A stretch of 64,000 nucleotides of DNA from Deinococcus cellulosilyticus NBRC 106333 = KACC 11606. GTDB taxonomy: Bacteria > Deinococcota > Deinococci > Deinococcales > Deinococcaceae. Location: positions 186,001 through 250,000 of the forward strand of contig NZ_BJXB01000004.1 of the NCBI RefSeq assembly GCF_007990775.1. The letters are read 5' to 3'. The translations under genes were made by a program, and so were the position numbers. The notes under the pieces were generated by a model that worked only from the letters and a program-made list of their open reading frames with translations, did not search any database and was not told the origin of the DNA. Below, in pieces: positions 32,236 to 41,480 of this stretch; position 1 is the first letter of the stretch; each line of letters starts with the position of its first letter.

Positions 32236-34431
32236 ATGCTGAACTTTCAGATCAAAGGCAATTACCAGGACGCCACCGGATACAACTGGGTGTTTTACGG
32301 AGACGACCAGAACCCCAACCTCTTCTACATCCTGCCGAAACCACAATACGCACTGGATGCCGGGGGAAAGCCCATCTTGCAGCTCACCCGTTACCTGACC
32401 GATGACAGCAGCAACGGCTCGGGCTTTGTGAGCCTGCAGGTGGCTCTCGCGGTTCCTCAGGACGTGCAACAGGCCATTCTGGGGCAGATCCAGCAGCAGT
32501 TTCATCCTCCAGGTCCCATCACCCTGAGCCCTCTGCAATACAACCCTGGAGCAACGGCATCCCTGAAACTGACCAGTGAGGGCCAGGACCTGAACCTCAC
32601 CGTTCCGGCCTCGCAATTTGGCAGCAACACCGCCACGTTTGTGCTGCAGCTCGCCAAACAGCAGCTTGATACGGTGGTCGCCACCCTGTCCTCCCACGAG
32701 AGTGACCTGAATGTGACCTACCAGTTCACGGTGCCCTCCAGGCTTCCTGCCGTCACAGCGGTGCTGACTTTTGACAGTGCCCTGGCCTACCAGTATCAGG
32801 TGACCCAGCCTGCCCACCACACCTGGGGCGAGGACACCCCTGGATCGGTGCAGAAAGCCCTGCAGGAATCCCAGAGCAGCCATGTTACCATCACCTGGGG
32901 GATTGCCAACCCCGATGACACCCTGGTGCAGGCGGTGGCCGACTGGGCCAACAACACCCTCGCCACGCTGGTGCAGGCGCAGGTGCAGAAAACCATGCAG
33001 ATTCTGGGACTGCAGAGTGGGGATTCGTTCAGCATCAACCAGGTGAGCAGTTTCACCGCCACCTACAGTGAAAATCAGGTGGTGGACTGGCACCTGAACC
33101 CCCAGAGCACCCTTCCCTCTTTGAACAGCCTGGGATTGAACGTGCAGGATTTCCTGGCCGAGGTGAATCAGCGCCAGCAGGTGATCACGGTCCATGCTCA
33201 GCTTCCTTTTACGCAAGACAGCCAGAACAGCACCGGGCTTCCGGCTGGAGACCTGCAGGCTGCACTGCTGGAATCGGTGGTGGTGACTGCCCGTTATCCT
33301 GGCCTCAGTGAAGAAAAAAGCACCATCACCTTCACTGAAAATGGAGCCCACACGTTCACGGCTCCTTATGACCCCCAGCAGGGACCCAGTTATCAACTGG
33401 AGTACCGGGCGACCTATCAGCAGTCCAGTGCCAGTGTGCAGAGCACCATCGACGGGCTGGACCAGGGGGATTACTACCTGAAACTGAACGACGTGGGCTA
33501 CCTGAATGTCACGTTTGATGCCGCCCAGGCCTTCAACATCAAGACCACCACCCCTCTTAAGAGTGTGGACGTGATCCTGACCTTCGTGGATTCGGACGGC
33601 ACAGGCACCCCCATCCACCAGACCCTGCACCTGACCCCAGAAAGCCCCAGAGGGATCATGGGCAGCCCCCACCCCATGCCGATCAACTCGGGGTACAACT
33701 ACACGGTGACCTACACCTATGACGATCTGGTGTACACCGCTCCCACCCAGGTGAACCAGACGGGCTTCACCCAGTTGATTTACCCTGCAGCGGGCATTCA
33801 CACCACCAATTTGATCATTTCGGTGCCAGCAAATGCCGACCCGATTTTTGATGCCACCGTGCAAATGTGGTTCACTGCGGCCCCCACGGTTCCGGGGATT
33901 GCCGAGCAACCCACCCAGGATGCTCCGGCAGTCTTCCAACTGACCCCAGAAGCGGACAGCACCGGAGCCAGTTTTGTGCGGGCCACTTTTGAGGGGTTCA
34001 TCAACGGGCATGCACCGCTCGGGTACTCTGCAGCGATTGACAGTGTGGACGGGCAGATCCTGATCAACGATCAGCTGATTGAGCCCACCCAGGCCTCGGT
34101 GATGGTGACCCCCACCCAGCGCTACTACACCCTGGAAGTGAACAGTGATGCCATCTCCTGGACCACTGCCACCTATGACAGTGTGGAGGTGCTGATCACC
34201 ACCACCGTGAACGGCAAAGCGCAACCCCAGCGATTGGTGAAATGGAACCGCACAGAAGGGGGTAGCCAGTACCTGACCTACAGCATTCAGGACGGAAATG
34301 CAGTCACTTACGCCTATGAGGTGCGCTACATCACCCCGGGGCAGGGTGTGCAGAAGGTGACGGGGAGTGGAGAGACCGATGTGGTCTTCAACATTCCGGC
34401 CACGCCCTCCAGTCCAGTCAGCGCAGATTGA
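32236..34431 (+). CDS. Large beta-rich protein of unknown function in the toxin-like operon
   Basis: The 731-residue product is not recognised. It lacks a signal peptide and membrane helices. The N-terminal part (LFYILPKPQYALDAGGKPILQLTRYL, FVSLQVALAVPQDVQQAILGQIQQQF) looks like one domain; residues from about 330 read as repeated beta-sandwich units (SVVVTARYPGLSEEKSTITFTENGAHTFTA; SVDVILTFVDSDGTGTPIHQTLHLTPES; LIISVPANADPIFDATVQMWFTA; SVEVLITTTVNGKAQPQRLVKW). It follows component 3 by 29 nt with AAGGAGA upstream, so it is co-transcribed. It may be a binding, delivery or immunity factor for the toxin (guess from context). Confidence 0.6.
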   Translation: MLNFQIKGNYQDATGYNWVFYGDDQNPNLFYILPKPQYALDAGGKPILQLTRYLTDDSSNGSGFVSLQVALAVPQDVQQAILGQIQQQFHPPGPITLSPLQYNPGATASLKLTSEGQDLNLTVPASQFGSNTATFVLQLAKQQLDTVVATLSSHESDLNVTYQFTVPSRLPAVTAVLTFDSALAYQYQVTQPAHHTWGEDTPGSVQKALQESQSSHVTITWGIANPDDTLVQAVADWANNTLATLVQAQVQKTMQILGLQSGDSFSINQVSSFTATYSENQVVDWHLNPQSTLPSLNSLGLNVQDFLAEVNQRQQVITVHAQLPFTQDSQNSTGLPAGDLQAALLESVVVTARYPGLSEEKSTITFTENGAHTFTAPYDPQQGPSYQLEYRATYQQSSASVQSTIDGLDQGDYYLKLNDVGYLNVTFDAAQAFNIKTTTPLKSVDVILTFVDSDGTGTPIHQTLHLTPESPRGIMGSPHPMPINSGYNYTVTYTYDDLVYTAPTQVNQTGFTQLIYPAAGIHTTNLIISVPANADPIFDATVQMWFTAAPTVPGIAEQPTQDAPAVFQLTPEADSTGASFVRATFEGFINGHAPLGYSAAIDSVDGQILINDQLIEPTQASVMVTPTQRYYTLEVNSDAISWTTATYDSVEVLITTTVNGKAQPQRLVKWNRTEGGSQYLTYSIQDGNAVTYAYEVRYITPGQGVQKVTGSGETDVVFNIPATPSSPVSAD

Positions 34432-34442
34432 GGAGAGACCAG

Positions 34443-34472
34443 ACCGGGAGGCCCTCTCCCGGTTCTTTTTTC
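34443..34472 (+). terminator. Terminator inside the toxin-like gene run
   Basis: ACCGGGAG (34443-34450), loop GCCCT, CTCCCGGT (34456-34463), then TTCTTTTTT. It lies between the fourth and fifth genes, so the fifth is either expressed by read-through or has its own promoter. Confidence 0.8.
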
Positions 34473-34482
34473 AGGAGATCCC

Positions 34483-35187
34483 ATGCAACAGAATCTGCAA
34501 CGCACTTTTCCTCAACTTGAACAGAAGCTGTCTGGCTTCCATTTGCTGGAACAGAGCACCCTCACCCCTTCGGGCGCTCCCTGGGAGTGGATGCTCACTG
34601 AAAACCCGGATGAGTTGCGCCTCACCCTGGATGTGCCCACCACTGAAGTCCCAGAGCACCTGCAAAAGTACGTTCATGGTGAACGAGACTGCTGGTTGAG
34701 CTTCAGGGAAAATTTTGCAGGGGCCACTTTCAAGGTGTACCGACGGTTTCATCCGCATGACCCTGATCCGCTGCAGGACCCCAGGTTCATTGCCAGACTG
34801 GTGGGTTTTGATGGGCACAGTTCGCCAGAAGTGTATTACACCCTCAAAGGCCCTTCTCCTGCCTTGCTGCACCATGTCTTGCAAAGGTCAGGCAGCAGCC
34901 ACCTTCTGCCCCTGTTTTATGACGAGGTCACCTTGCTGACAGGACAGGACAGCCGCACATTTTTGCAGGCTCGCAAACTTGGGGTGAGTGTCAGGGAGGA
35001 TGTGGTCACGCTGTATGTGCAGGTGCATGGGCTTGCCCTGTCAGCAAGATCCATCTCTCAACTTCTTGGGGAAACGGTGCTCGACCAGTGGAGGCATTCA
35101 GGTCTGGTGCTGGAGCCAGCACTGGCCGTGTGGGTGTTCAGGGGAAACCATGTCCAGCACGCCCTGGGATTGGCTCCAGAATTCTAG
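34483..35187 (+). CDS. Protein of unknown function after the toxin-like operon
   Basis: The 234-residue product is not recognised. It has no signal peptide or membrane helix. Features: an N-terminal LEQKLSGFHLLEQSTLTPSGAPWEWMLTENPDELRLTLDVP, a basic KVYRRFHPHDPDP segment and a C-terminal VVTLYVQVHGLALSARSISQLLGETVLDQWRHSGLVLEP. CAGGAG lies 5 nt before the ATG, placed directly after a terminator. Its stop codon is part of the 18-bp palindrome at 35185. It may belong functionally to the toxin-like operon. Confidence 0.55.
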   Translation: MQQNLQRTFPQLEQKLSGFHLLEQSTLTPSGAPWEWMLTENPDELRLTLDVPTTEVPEHLQKYVHGERDCWLSFRENFAGATFKVYRRFHPHDPDPLQDPRFIARLVGFDGHSSPEVYYTLKGPSPALLHHVLQRSGSSHLLPLFYDEVTLLTGQDSRTFLQARKLGVSVREDVVTLYVQVHGLALSARSISQLLGETVLDQWRHSGLVLEPALAVWVFRGNHVQHALGLAPEF

Positions 35188-35202
35188 AATAACGTTATTC
35201 TA
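35185..35202. repeat. Candidate parS site 3
   Basis: TAGAATAACGTTATTCTA, exact copy. It begins with the stop codon of the preceding gene. The next gene starts 140 nt further on. Confidence 0.6.
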
Positions 35203-35342
35203 AAGTTGTGGTTGCATGAAACCAACACAAAAGGGCAAGCTTTTGAGGTGGGATGCAGCAGGACTTCAGACCACCTGAAAAGAAGTGTCCCTCCAGGTGT
35301 CCCTCCCTGTCTCTAGGCTGAAACCAGCACAGGAGGAACCCC

Positions 35343-37031
35343 ATGAGAACACCTTTCATTGCCCCGACTTTGACCCTGGCCCTGCTGGTTTCAGCCTGCA
35401 ACCTCACCCCTGGCGTGCAGGCCCCCAGAACACTGGATGCAGCAGGGGGAACCGTGATGTCCAGCAACAATCTGGCCACGCTTGTGGTCCCAGCAGGTGC
35501 CCTGTCCCAGAAGTCGGTGGTGACCCTGGAGATGGCCGGGAATGTTGCTGCTGCGCCTGCAGGTCTCAAAATGGTGCCAGGCACCGCCTTCAAACTCAGC
35601 GGGGACCATCCCCTGCAGAAAACCGCAACCCTGACCCTCAAGTACCAGGCGAGCAGCATCCAGCGCCAGAACACCCTGGAAGACACCCTGGCCCTGTACC
35701 AGCTGGCCAACAACCTGTGGACGCTGGTGGCGGGAGGACAGCTGGACCCTGCAAAATCCACCTTCACGGCCCAGGTGCAGCAATATGCCACCTATGCCCT
35801 GATGTACACCCAGGGCACCCAGACAGATCCGGTGGCCAGTGTGCAGATCATCCAGCAAAGTCCGAGCGTGGTGCTCGGTGACATGATCACCCTCACCGCC
35901 CTGGCCAAAAACAGCAAAGGGGAGGGGCTTGCCCTGCTGCCCACCGATTTCAGCTGGACCTCCAGCAACACTGCGGTGGCCACGGTGGACAGTGCAGGCA
36001 AGGTCACCGGGAAAATGGAAGGCAAGGCCACCATCTCTGCCAGTGCGCAGGGCAAGACGGGCAGTGTGGAGGTGAGCGTGATCAAAGCCACAGGCACTCC
36101 AGCGACCTACACGGTGCATCCGGTCCCCCTCCCTGCAGGAGAACTGGGCAGTTACGGACTGGCCTTCAACAACACCGGGCAGGTGTTCCTGATCGGGTCG
36201 CACCTTGCCGGAGGGGTGGTGGAATCGTATTACTTCTACGATGGCACTTCGGTCAAGCCTGTGACCCTGCCCAACGGGTACCGGGCCAGCAGTTACGGCA
36301 GCAGCCTTTCACGCACCTGTGTGAACACCCAGGGGCAGGTGGCCTTCACCGCCGTGGCCACAGACAACAGTGGTGGGAAAGTCTTCTGGCTGGACGCAGG
36401 CACCGTCACCGCTCCAGCTTTCGCTTCGGGGCAGCGCATGGTGCGGGGCTGCAACGACAGTGGGCAGGTGCTGTCCTCCAATTTTCTGGATTTCCTGCAC
36501 CCCGGAAACCAGCTGTACACCGCTGGAGGAGCCGTGCAGAACCTGCCTGACCTGATGGCCATGGCCCTCAACAGCAAAGGAGAAGTGCTGTTCACCGATC
36601 AGGTGTTCGCGGGTGGGAAGGGAACCAAACTTCCGGTGCCCACAGGTGCTCTGGGCAGTGTGGGCCGGGACCTCAACGACCAGGGGGTGGTGCTGGGCCT
36701 GGCCTTCAAGAGCGGCACCCCGGACAGCAGCCTCTTTTTGTGGGACCGGGTAAACAACACCGTGCGTGAATTTGGTTATCCCTCAGACGCCAAAGGCACT
36801 CCAGGAGCCGTGGACGTCAACAACAAAGGGGAGGTCCTGGTGACCGGCAAGGACAGCACAGGTCAGGATGCCATGTGGGTCTACAAAAACGGAAGTTACA
36901 CCCGGGTGAAGTACAGCGGCTGGAATCCCGGTGTGGGGGTGGCCATCAACGATGAGGGATGGATTCTCACCAGTCTGGAAAGCATTGCAGGCAACAACAG
37001 TGTGGCAGTGGTGCTCAAACCTCAGCCCTGA
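35343..37031 (+). CDS. Lipoprotein with Ig-like and repeat-propeller domains
   Basis: The 562-residue product starts with a lipoprotein signal (LVSAC lipobox; Cys about residue 19). Next come a ZU5-like segment (GGTVMSSNNLATLVVPAGALSQKSVVTLEM), a bacterial Ig-like group 2 domain (LPTDFSWTSSNTAVATVDSAGKVTGKMEGKATISASAQGKTGSVEV) and a C-terminal chain of short repeats around phrases such as FNNTGQVFLIG, VNTQGQVAFTA, NDSGQVLSS, NSKGEVLFT, NDQGVVLG, NNKGEVLVTG and NDEGWILTS, as in HAF-repeat propellers. It should sit on the cell surface; function unknown. AGGAGG lies 6 nt before the ATG. Confidence 0.75.
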   Translation: MRTPFIAPTLTLALLVSACNLTPGVQAPRTLDAAGGTVMSSNNLATLVVPAGALSQKSVVTLEMAGNVAAAPAGLKMVPGTAFKLSGDHPLQKTATLTLKYQASSIQRQNTLEDTLALYQLANNLWTLVAGGQLDPAKSTFTAQVQQYATYALMYTQGTQTDPVASVQIIQQSPSVVLGDMITLTALAKNSKGEGLALLPTDFSWTSSNTAVATVDSAGKVTGKMEGKATISASAQGKTGSVEVSVIKATGTPATYTVHPVPLPAGELGSYGLAFNNTGQVFLIGSHLAGGVVESYYFYDGTSVKPVTLPNGYRASSYGSSLSRTCVNTQGQVAFTAVATDNSGGKVFWLDAGTVTAPAFASGQRMVRGCNDSGQVLSSNFLDFLHPGNQLYTAGGAVQNLPDLMAMALNSKGEVLFTDQVFAGGKGTKLPVPTGALGSVGRDLNDQGVVLGLAFKSGTPDSSLFLWDRVNNTVREFGYPSDAKGTPGAVDVNNKGEVLVTGKDSTGQDAMWVYKNGSYTRVKYSGWNPGVGVAINDEGWILTSLESIAGNNSVAVVLKPQP

Positions 37032-37046
37032 AAGAAACATTTTGCA

Positions 37047-37072
37047 GAAGGGCACCCGTGGGTGCCCTTCTT
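37047..37072. terminator. Bidirectional terminator between convergent genes
   Basis: GAAGGGCACCC and GGGTGCCCTTC with a minimal loop around 37058. Lies 15 nt past the lipoprotein stop and just before the end of the convergent gene. Confidence 0.75.
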
Positions 37073-37082
37073 GGTGTTGAAA

Positions 37083-37829
37083 TCAAAAGTACTGGATGGT
37101 GCGCCGGGTCACCCGCACTTCTGCCTTGCCCCAGACCTCCTCCTCGGGAATCCAGCCGTACTGGGTTTTGCGAATCCAGTTGCCCTTTTGGTCGTACTGG
37201 TAGACAAAACGGTAGGCTGGCTGCTTCTGCTTTCCTGAAAAATATCCTGTCTCGATGGGCAGATTTTTGCTGTTGTAGACCGTATAATCCGCAAAGGAGG
37301 AGCGGTCAGGGTGGGTGTCTTTGACCAGCACCATGCCTCCTTTCAGGTGGTTGTACAGCAGCACCTGAGGCTGGTCCTCGTTCTCCAGGTACCGTTTCTC
37401 TTTGACCACCCGTCCCAGACGGTCACAGGTGCGCAGGTGGGTGCGTTTTCTGGCATCCTGCCGAAGAAAGATTTTGGTGCGTAACTCACACCCTTTTGCA
37501 TCAAAGAAAGATATCCAGGTGCCGTAAGGCTTCTGGTCCTCCACCAGACGCATTTCCAGGATTCGTTTTCGGGCAGCCCAGCGGTAGGTGGCCCGGGCAT
37601 GTTCAAACCCGATGGGCTGAAAAGTGGTGTGGACGGCCTCCAGGTTCCCACCAAACACGATTTCTTCATATGAAGCGTCCAGAACACTTTGCAGATCTTC
37701 CTGGTAACTGATCTTGACGGCAAGGACTTTTCCATGCAGTTCAAAGGATCTGAGAAGAGGTGTGGCCTGTGCACTGGCAAGGAGCAGTCCGGCGGCCATC
37801 AGGTGGGTCCAAAAGCGCAGAGAGGGCAT
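37083..37829 (-). CDS. Secreted protein of unknown function
   Basis: The 248-residue product has a signal peptide (MPSLRFWTHLMAAGLLLASAQA). The mature part is basic and beta-rich, with alternating phrases such as GTWISFFDAKGCELRTKIFL, LGRVVKEKRYLE, NLPIETGYFSGKQKQPAYRFVYQYDQKGNWIRKTQYG, which recall RHS/YD-like antiparallel repeats without being clear members. ATG 37829 is chosen over GTG 37832 because AGGAGG is then 6 nt away. It stands alone, downstream of the large regulator gene's stop on the opposite side. Confidence 0.6.
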   Translation of the reverse strand: MPSLRFWTHLMAAGLLLASAQATPLLRSFELHGKVLAVKISYQEDLQSVLDASYEEIVFGGNLEAVHTTFQPIGFEHARATYRWAARKRILEMRLVEDQKPYGTWISFFDAKGCELRTKIFLRQDARKRTHLRTCDRLGRVVKEKRYLENEDQPQVLLYNHLKGGMVLVKDTHPDRSSFADYTVYNSKNLPIETGYFSGKQKQPAYRFVYQYDQKGNWIRKTQYGWIPEEEVWGKAEVRVTRRTIQYF

Positions 37830-37909
37830 CACATTCCTCCTTGAGGGGTCAGATTCTCCCCTGTGCTTTCAGTGTGTCTCAAAGCAGGGACACTTGCAGG
37901 GACAGCCTG

Positions 37910-40900
37910 TCATCTCTTCTTGCCTGTGGACAGGTGCTGCAATTCACCGGGCACCTCACCGAAGTGGTCAGCAAACACCAGGCAGGCCTGCAGGTGATGC
38001 TGTTTTGCAGCCTGAAAGTCCTCCAGGTGCTGGTACACTTCGATCATCTTCAGGTGGGCATCAAGGTCGCAGGGGTTGTGTTCCAGCAATCGAGCATACA
38101 GCCCTGGACGCTGCGCCCAGTCCTGCTCTTCGGCGAGTTGCAGCACCGCACGCCGCCATTGTTCCTGAAGCTGGCTGCGCAAGGGATGCAGTTCTGGAAG
38201 GTCCAGGTCCTGCATCAGGGGGCCAGTGTACAGCGAGAGGGCCTGTTCGAGGTGCCCACGTTGCAGGGCTGCCAGGAAGTCGCTGAGGTCACACTGCAGG
38301 TGGACCAGGTGGTAGCTGCCGTCTCGCCTCCACTTGATGGTGCCGTGTCTGCCCAGTGCTTCCCTGAGCCGGATCACGGTTTTGCGGAAGTTGGTGTCTG
38401 CGGCCTGCATGCTGGCTTCAGGCCACAGGGCCAGTTGCAAGGTTTCACGGGGCACGCCTCCGGTCCCCTGGCGAAGACTTGCGATCAGCAGCAAAGCCAG
38501 CATCTCTTTGACTTTGCGTCCTTTCCAGGGTTGCACCTCATGTCCGGTCACCCTTCGGGTTGGCCCGAGCAGACACAACCTGGCTTCCTCGTGGAGGCTG
38601 ACAGAGGGAACTGGTGCACGCTGAATTGCCTGAAAGCCTGAAGGGCACAACTTCTGAAGCAAATGCAGGTGCCCCCAGGCATCACAGGCCTCAATGTGCT
38701 TCCAGCCTTCCTCAACCACTTGAGGGTCAGGTGGGGTTTGCAGGGCCGCCAGGGTGAGCAGGGCCTCCCCGATCAGGGCTTCATTGCGGCACAGTCGGGC
38801 CGCCTGCAGTGCCGCCTTGGCTTCAGGTTGCCCTTTGCCAGTGAGGGTGTGTTGCAGCAAAGCTTCGATCAGACATCGTTTTGCCCATACACCCGGCCCA
38901 TCTTCTGGTTTCACCTGCTCAAGGTCCAGGCGGGCCTGTTCGGGTTGTCCGGCCAGCAGGTGGATGCGTGCCCTGATGAGGGGGTGTTCCATGTAGGGGT
39001 TGTGGTGCGCCTCCTCCAGGCGCGCAAGGGCAGCAGGAATGTGACCCAGAAATGCTTCTGCCTCGGCAATGTCGGTGGGTTTGGCCCCCTGGTGGTGGGT
39101 GATCAGATCGGCACTGCGGCACAGCACATCAAAAGCCTGCTGGAAATCTCCCCGCCACAGCCGCAGGATGCCCAGGTTCCACAGCACTGCAGAGGTCACC
39201 CGCAGGTTGCCTGCTGCCTCGAAGCGGGACAGCAACTCGCGGTGCAGGGGCTCAGACTCCGGGTAGCGCCCTTGCATCAGCAGCAGATAACCCAGATTGG
39301 CCTCAATGCGGTTGAGCAGGAAAATGTCCCCGGCAACCCTGGCCTCTGTGATCGCCTCCCTGAGCTGCTTTTCGGAGGCCTCGAAGTCAGCGACCATGAT
39401 GCCCATGCTCCCTGCATCCATCAGCACCCGGGCACGCTGTGCAGGGTCAGGCACGTCAGACAGGTGGTCCAGGGCCTGCTGCATGGTGTTGTGGGCTGCC
39501 CGGAAAAGACCCTTGCGGTACTGCAGCTCACCAAGCTGCACCTGATGCAGGGAGGCGGCCTGGGGGTGTGCAACTGCCCACTGCTCGAAGTCCTGCAGGG
39601 TCTGTTCTGCTTGATCCAGCCGGTTGAGCTGAAACTCCAGGAACAGGCGCTGGATGAAGTACCCCTGCACATCTGGATGGTCCACAGGAAGCGGATGCAG
39701 GCTTTGCAACACCTGCAGGGCCTGTTCCTGCTGTCCTGTTTCATCGAGGGCCCGGGCGATCTGAAGCTGGCTGCTGAAATCCCCGGGAAAGGGCTTCACC
39801 TGCAGAGCCTCTTTCACCCGGTTGAGCCGCATCAGGGCTGCCAGGAGTCCTGCCCGCACCTCCACGGGAGGTTGGGGGTCCAGCCAGAGCCATGCACGGG
39901 CCTCCTGCACGACTTCTGCATGGCGTTCATGCTGCCGGGCATGCTGAAACGCTTCACGGGTGAATTCCAGTTGCTGGACATGCTGGCCCCGACGGGCATG
40001 CCAGGCCCGCTGCACCGGGTCGGTCAGCACCTCCACAGCCTGCAAGTGCACTTTCTGCAACTCTGCTGCTGAAGCCGCTTCCCGCAGGATGCTCCCGTAC
40101 AGGGGATGGGTCAGGCTGTGCAGCACCTCGCCTGCCTGCAAACGGCTGGACACCACCCCGAGGCCCCTGAGTTGCTCTGCATGGACCTCCATCTGCTCGC
40201 TGGAACACCCGGCAATGTGCGCCCACACCTGAAGAGGGAGGGCTTCATCGACTGCCGCCAGCACCACAGCAGCCCGCCAGTGATGGAGGTGATCGCCGAG
40301 CCGTTCCAGACGCTGCCTGATCGCCTGTTGCAGGCTGTGGGGAATGAGGGCGTTTTCTGGAGGCAGGAAGGTCCACACGAAGTGCTGTTTGCGCAGGACT
40401 CCTCCCTGACGCAGGAGGTGCAGCAACTCCCGGGTGTACAGGGGATGACCTTCCCCATGCTCTTCCAGCCACTGCAGCAAACTGTCGGGGGGAGCTGCAC
40501 CCAGCAAGGCCACTGTCAGGTCCCTCACCTCCTGGTGGTGGAGCCGCTGAAGCTCCACTTTTCTGGGATGCAGACCTGTGGCCAGCTGCAATTTCTTCTG
40601 CAATGCCTCCATGGCCTGGACAGCAGGTGTTTCTGTTTCCAGAGGTCTGGAGGCCAGCACCATGAGCACCGGGCTGTGGTCCAGCAGCACCCGTGACCAC
40701 AGCGCCTGCAGCACCTCCAGATCGTCTTCGGGCATGGCGTGAACGTCATCCACCAGCAAGCACAGGCCGTGCAGGTTCTGAGATTCCCAGCTGACTGCAG
40801 CCAGCAGAGTTCGGGTGGGATCAGCGGCCCCTGAGGAGGGCAACAACCGAACCCAGGGGTGGTCCGGGCAGTGGCTGCGGGCGGCTTCAATCAGGTCGGC

Positions 40901-41149
40901 ATTGCGTGTGCGGTTGAAGGCCTCGGCAAAATGCAGCACCAGCGTGCGCAGAAGATGACCCCTGCGCACATGCACCACCTGAGATGGGTCCAGTTGATGG
41001 GCAAAACGCTCCAGCAGACTGCTCTTGCCCAGTCCTGCTTCCCCTTCAATCTGGGCCATGCCAGACAGACCCTCCTGGTGCGTTGCCTTCCACAGGTCCA
41101 GCAGGGTCTGAAAAGACCGGTTGTGAAGGGACACCAGAGGCTCAGGCAT
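37910..41149 (-). CDS. Large AAA-TPR regulator with C-terminal winged helix and BTAD domain
   Basis: The 1079-residue product has an N-terminal STAND/AAA-type ATPase (GEAGLGKSSLL, Walker A about 36-46; LCLLVDDVHAMPEDD, Walker B), long TPR-like helical arrays (about 360-800), then from about 835 a winged-helix like that of SARP regulators (ARLCLLGPTRRVTGHEVQPWKGRKVKEMLALLL, DTNFRKTVIRLREALG) and a BTAD domain to the end. SARP-type proteins usually have the DNA-binding and BTAD parts first; here they come last. It likely couples an ATP-driven switch to transcription of nearby genes. No obvious ribosome binding site. Confidence 0.75.
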   Translation of the reverse strand: MPEPLVSLHNRSFQTLLDLWKATHQEGLSGMAQIEGEAGLGKSSLLERFAHQLDPSQVVHVRRGHLLRTLVLHFAEAFNRTRNADLIEAARSHCPDHPWVRLLPSSGAADPTRTLLAAVSWESQNLHGLCLLVDDVHAMPEDDLEVLQALWSRVLLDHSPVLMVLASRPLETETPAVQAMEALQKKLQLATGLHPRKVELQRLHHQEVRDLTVALLGAAPPDSLLQWLEEHGEGHPLYTRELLHLLRQGGVLRKQHFVWTFLPPENALIPHSLQQAIRQRLERLGDHLHHWRAAVVLAAVDEALPLQVWAHIAGCSSEQMEVHAEQLRGLGVVSSRLQAGEVLHSLTHPLYGSILREAASAAELQKVHLQAVEVLTDPVQRAWHARRGQHVQQLEFTREAFQHARQHERHAEVVQEARAWLWLDPQPPVEVRAGLLAALMRLNRVKEALQVKPFPGDFSSQLQIARALDETGQQEQALQVLQSLHPLPVDHPDVQGYFIQRLFLEFQLNRLDQAEQTLQDFEQWAVAHPQAASLHQVQLGELQYRKGLFRAAHNTMQQALDHLSDVPDPAQRARVLMDAGSMGIMVADFEASEKQLREAITEARVAGDIFLLNRIEANLGYLLLMQGRYPESEPLHRELLSRFEAAGNLRVTSAVLWNLGILRLWRGDFQQAFDVLCRSADLITHHQGAKPTDIAEAEAFLGHIPAALARLEEAHHNPYMEHPLIRARIHLLAGQPEQARLDLEQVKPEDGPGVWAKRCLIEALLQHTLTGKGQPEAKAALQAARLCRNEALIGEALLTLAALQTPPDPQVVEEGWKHIEACDAWGHLHLLQKLCPSGFQAIQRAPVPSVSLHEEARLCLLGPTRRVTGHEVQPWKGRKVKEMLALLLIASLRQGTGGVPRETLQLALWPEASMQAADTNFRKTVIRLREALGRHGTIKWRRDGSYHLVHLQCDLSDFLAALQRGHLEQALSLYTGPLMQDLDLPELHPLRSQLQEQWRRAVLQLAEEQDWAQRPGLYARLLEHNPCDLDAHLKMIEVYQHLEDFQAAKQHHLQACLVFADHFGEVPGELQHLSTGKKR

Positions 41150-41480
41150 GAGATGCCCACATTATATCGGGCTGGTGGAAATGGGCTGCAGGGCACCATG
41201 GATTGGGATTCTGGCCCAGCACAATTCGGTTCTTTTTTACGGTCAGCTCCTGGACGGCATCACCGATGTTTTGCAGAACACCGAAGACCAGGCCCTGCTT
41301 GCCCATGGTTTCTGTTCCACCGATGGTGAAACTGCACAACACGACCACCATCTCGATGGGCAACACCGGAAAGATCGACCATTTGAGCAACACACACGGG
41401 TTGCCCACACCCACCAACACCAGTCCAGTGACATCTCAGGCCAGACAACCCCGCCCGTTCAGGGTGGGGTTGTGCCTGTC
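41150..41480. other. Intergenic stretch with hairpin
   Basis: A 92-residue minus-strand frame (41142-41420; TIGGTETMGKQGLVFGVLQN region) lies directly upstream of the large regulator gene, but has no clear ribosome binding site or family; the plus strand is open here too, so I do not call it. A hairpin at 41445-41473 follows the ABC permease stop. Confidence 0.35.
41445..41473 (-). terminator. Hairpin after the efflux operon
   Basis: ACAACCCC (41445-41452) and GGGGTTGT (41466-41473) with a 13-nt loop. Placed just beyond the permease stop; lacks a clear U-run. Confidence 0.45.

Noticed and set aside
32170..34224. Long minus-strand frame opposite the 731-residue gene
   Set aside because: A G+C-driven shadow; composition rich in Gly, His and Val, no ribosome binding site, and the plus-strand gene has one.
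41142..41420. A 92-residue gene before the large AAA-TPR regulator
   Set aside because: No ribosome binding site or family resemblance, and the opposite strand is equally open.
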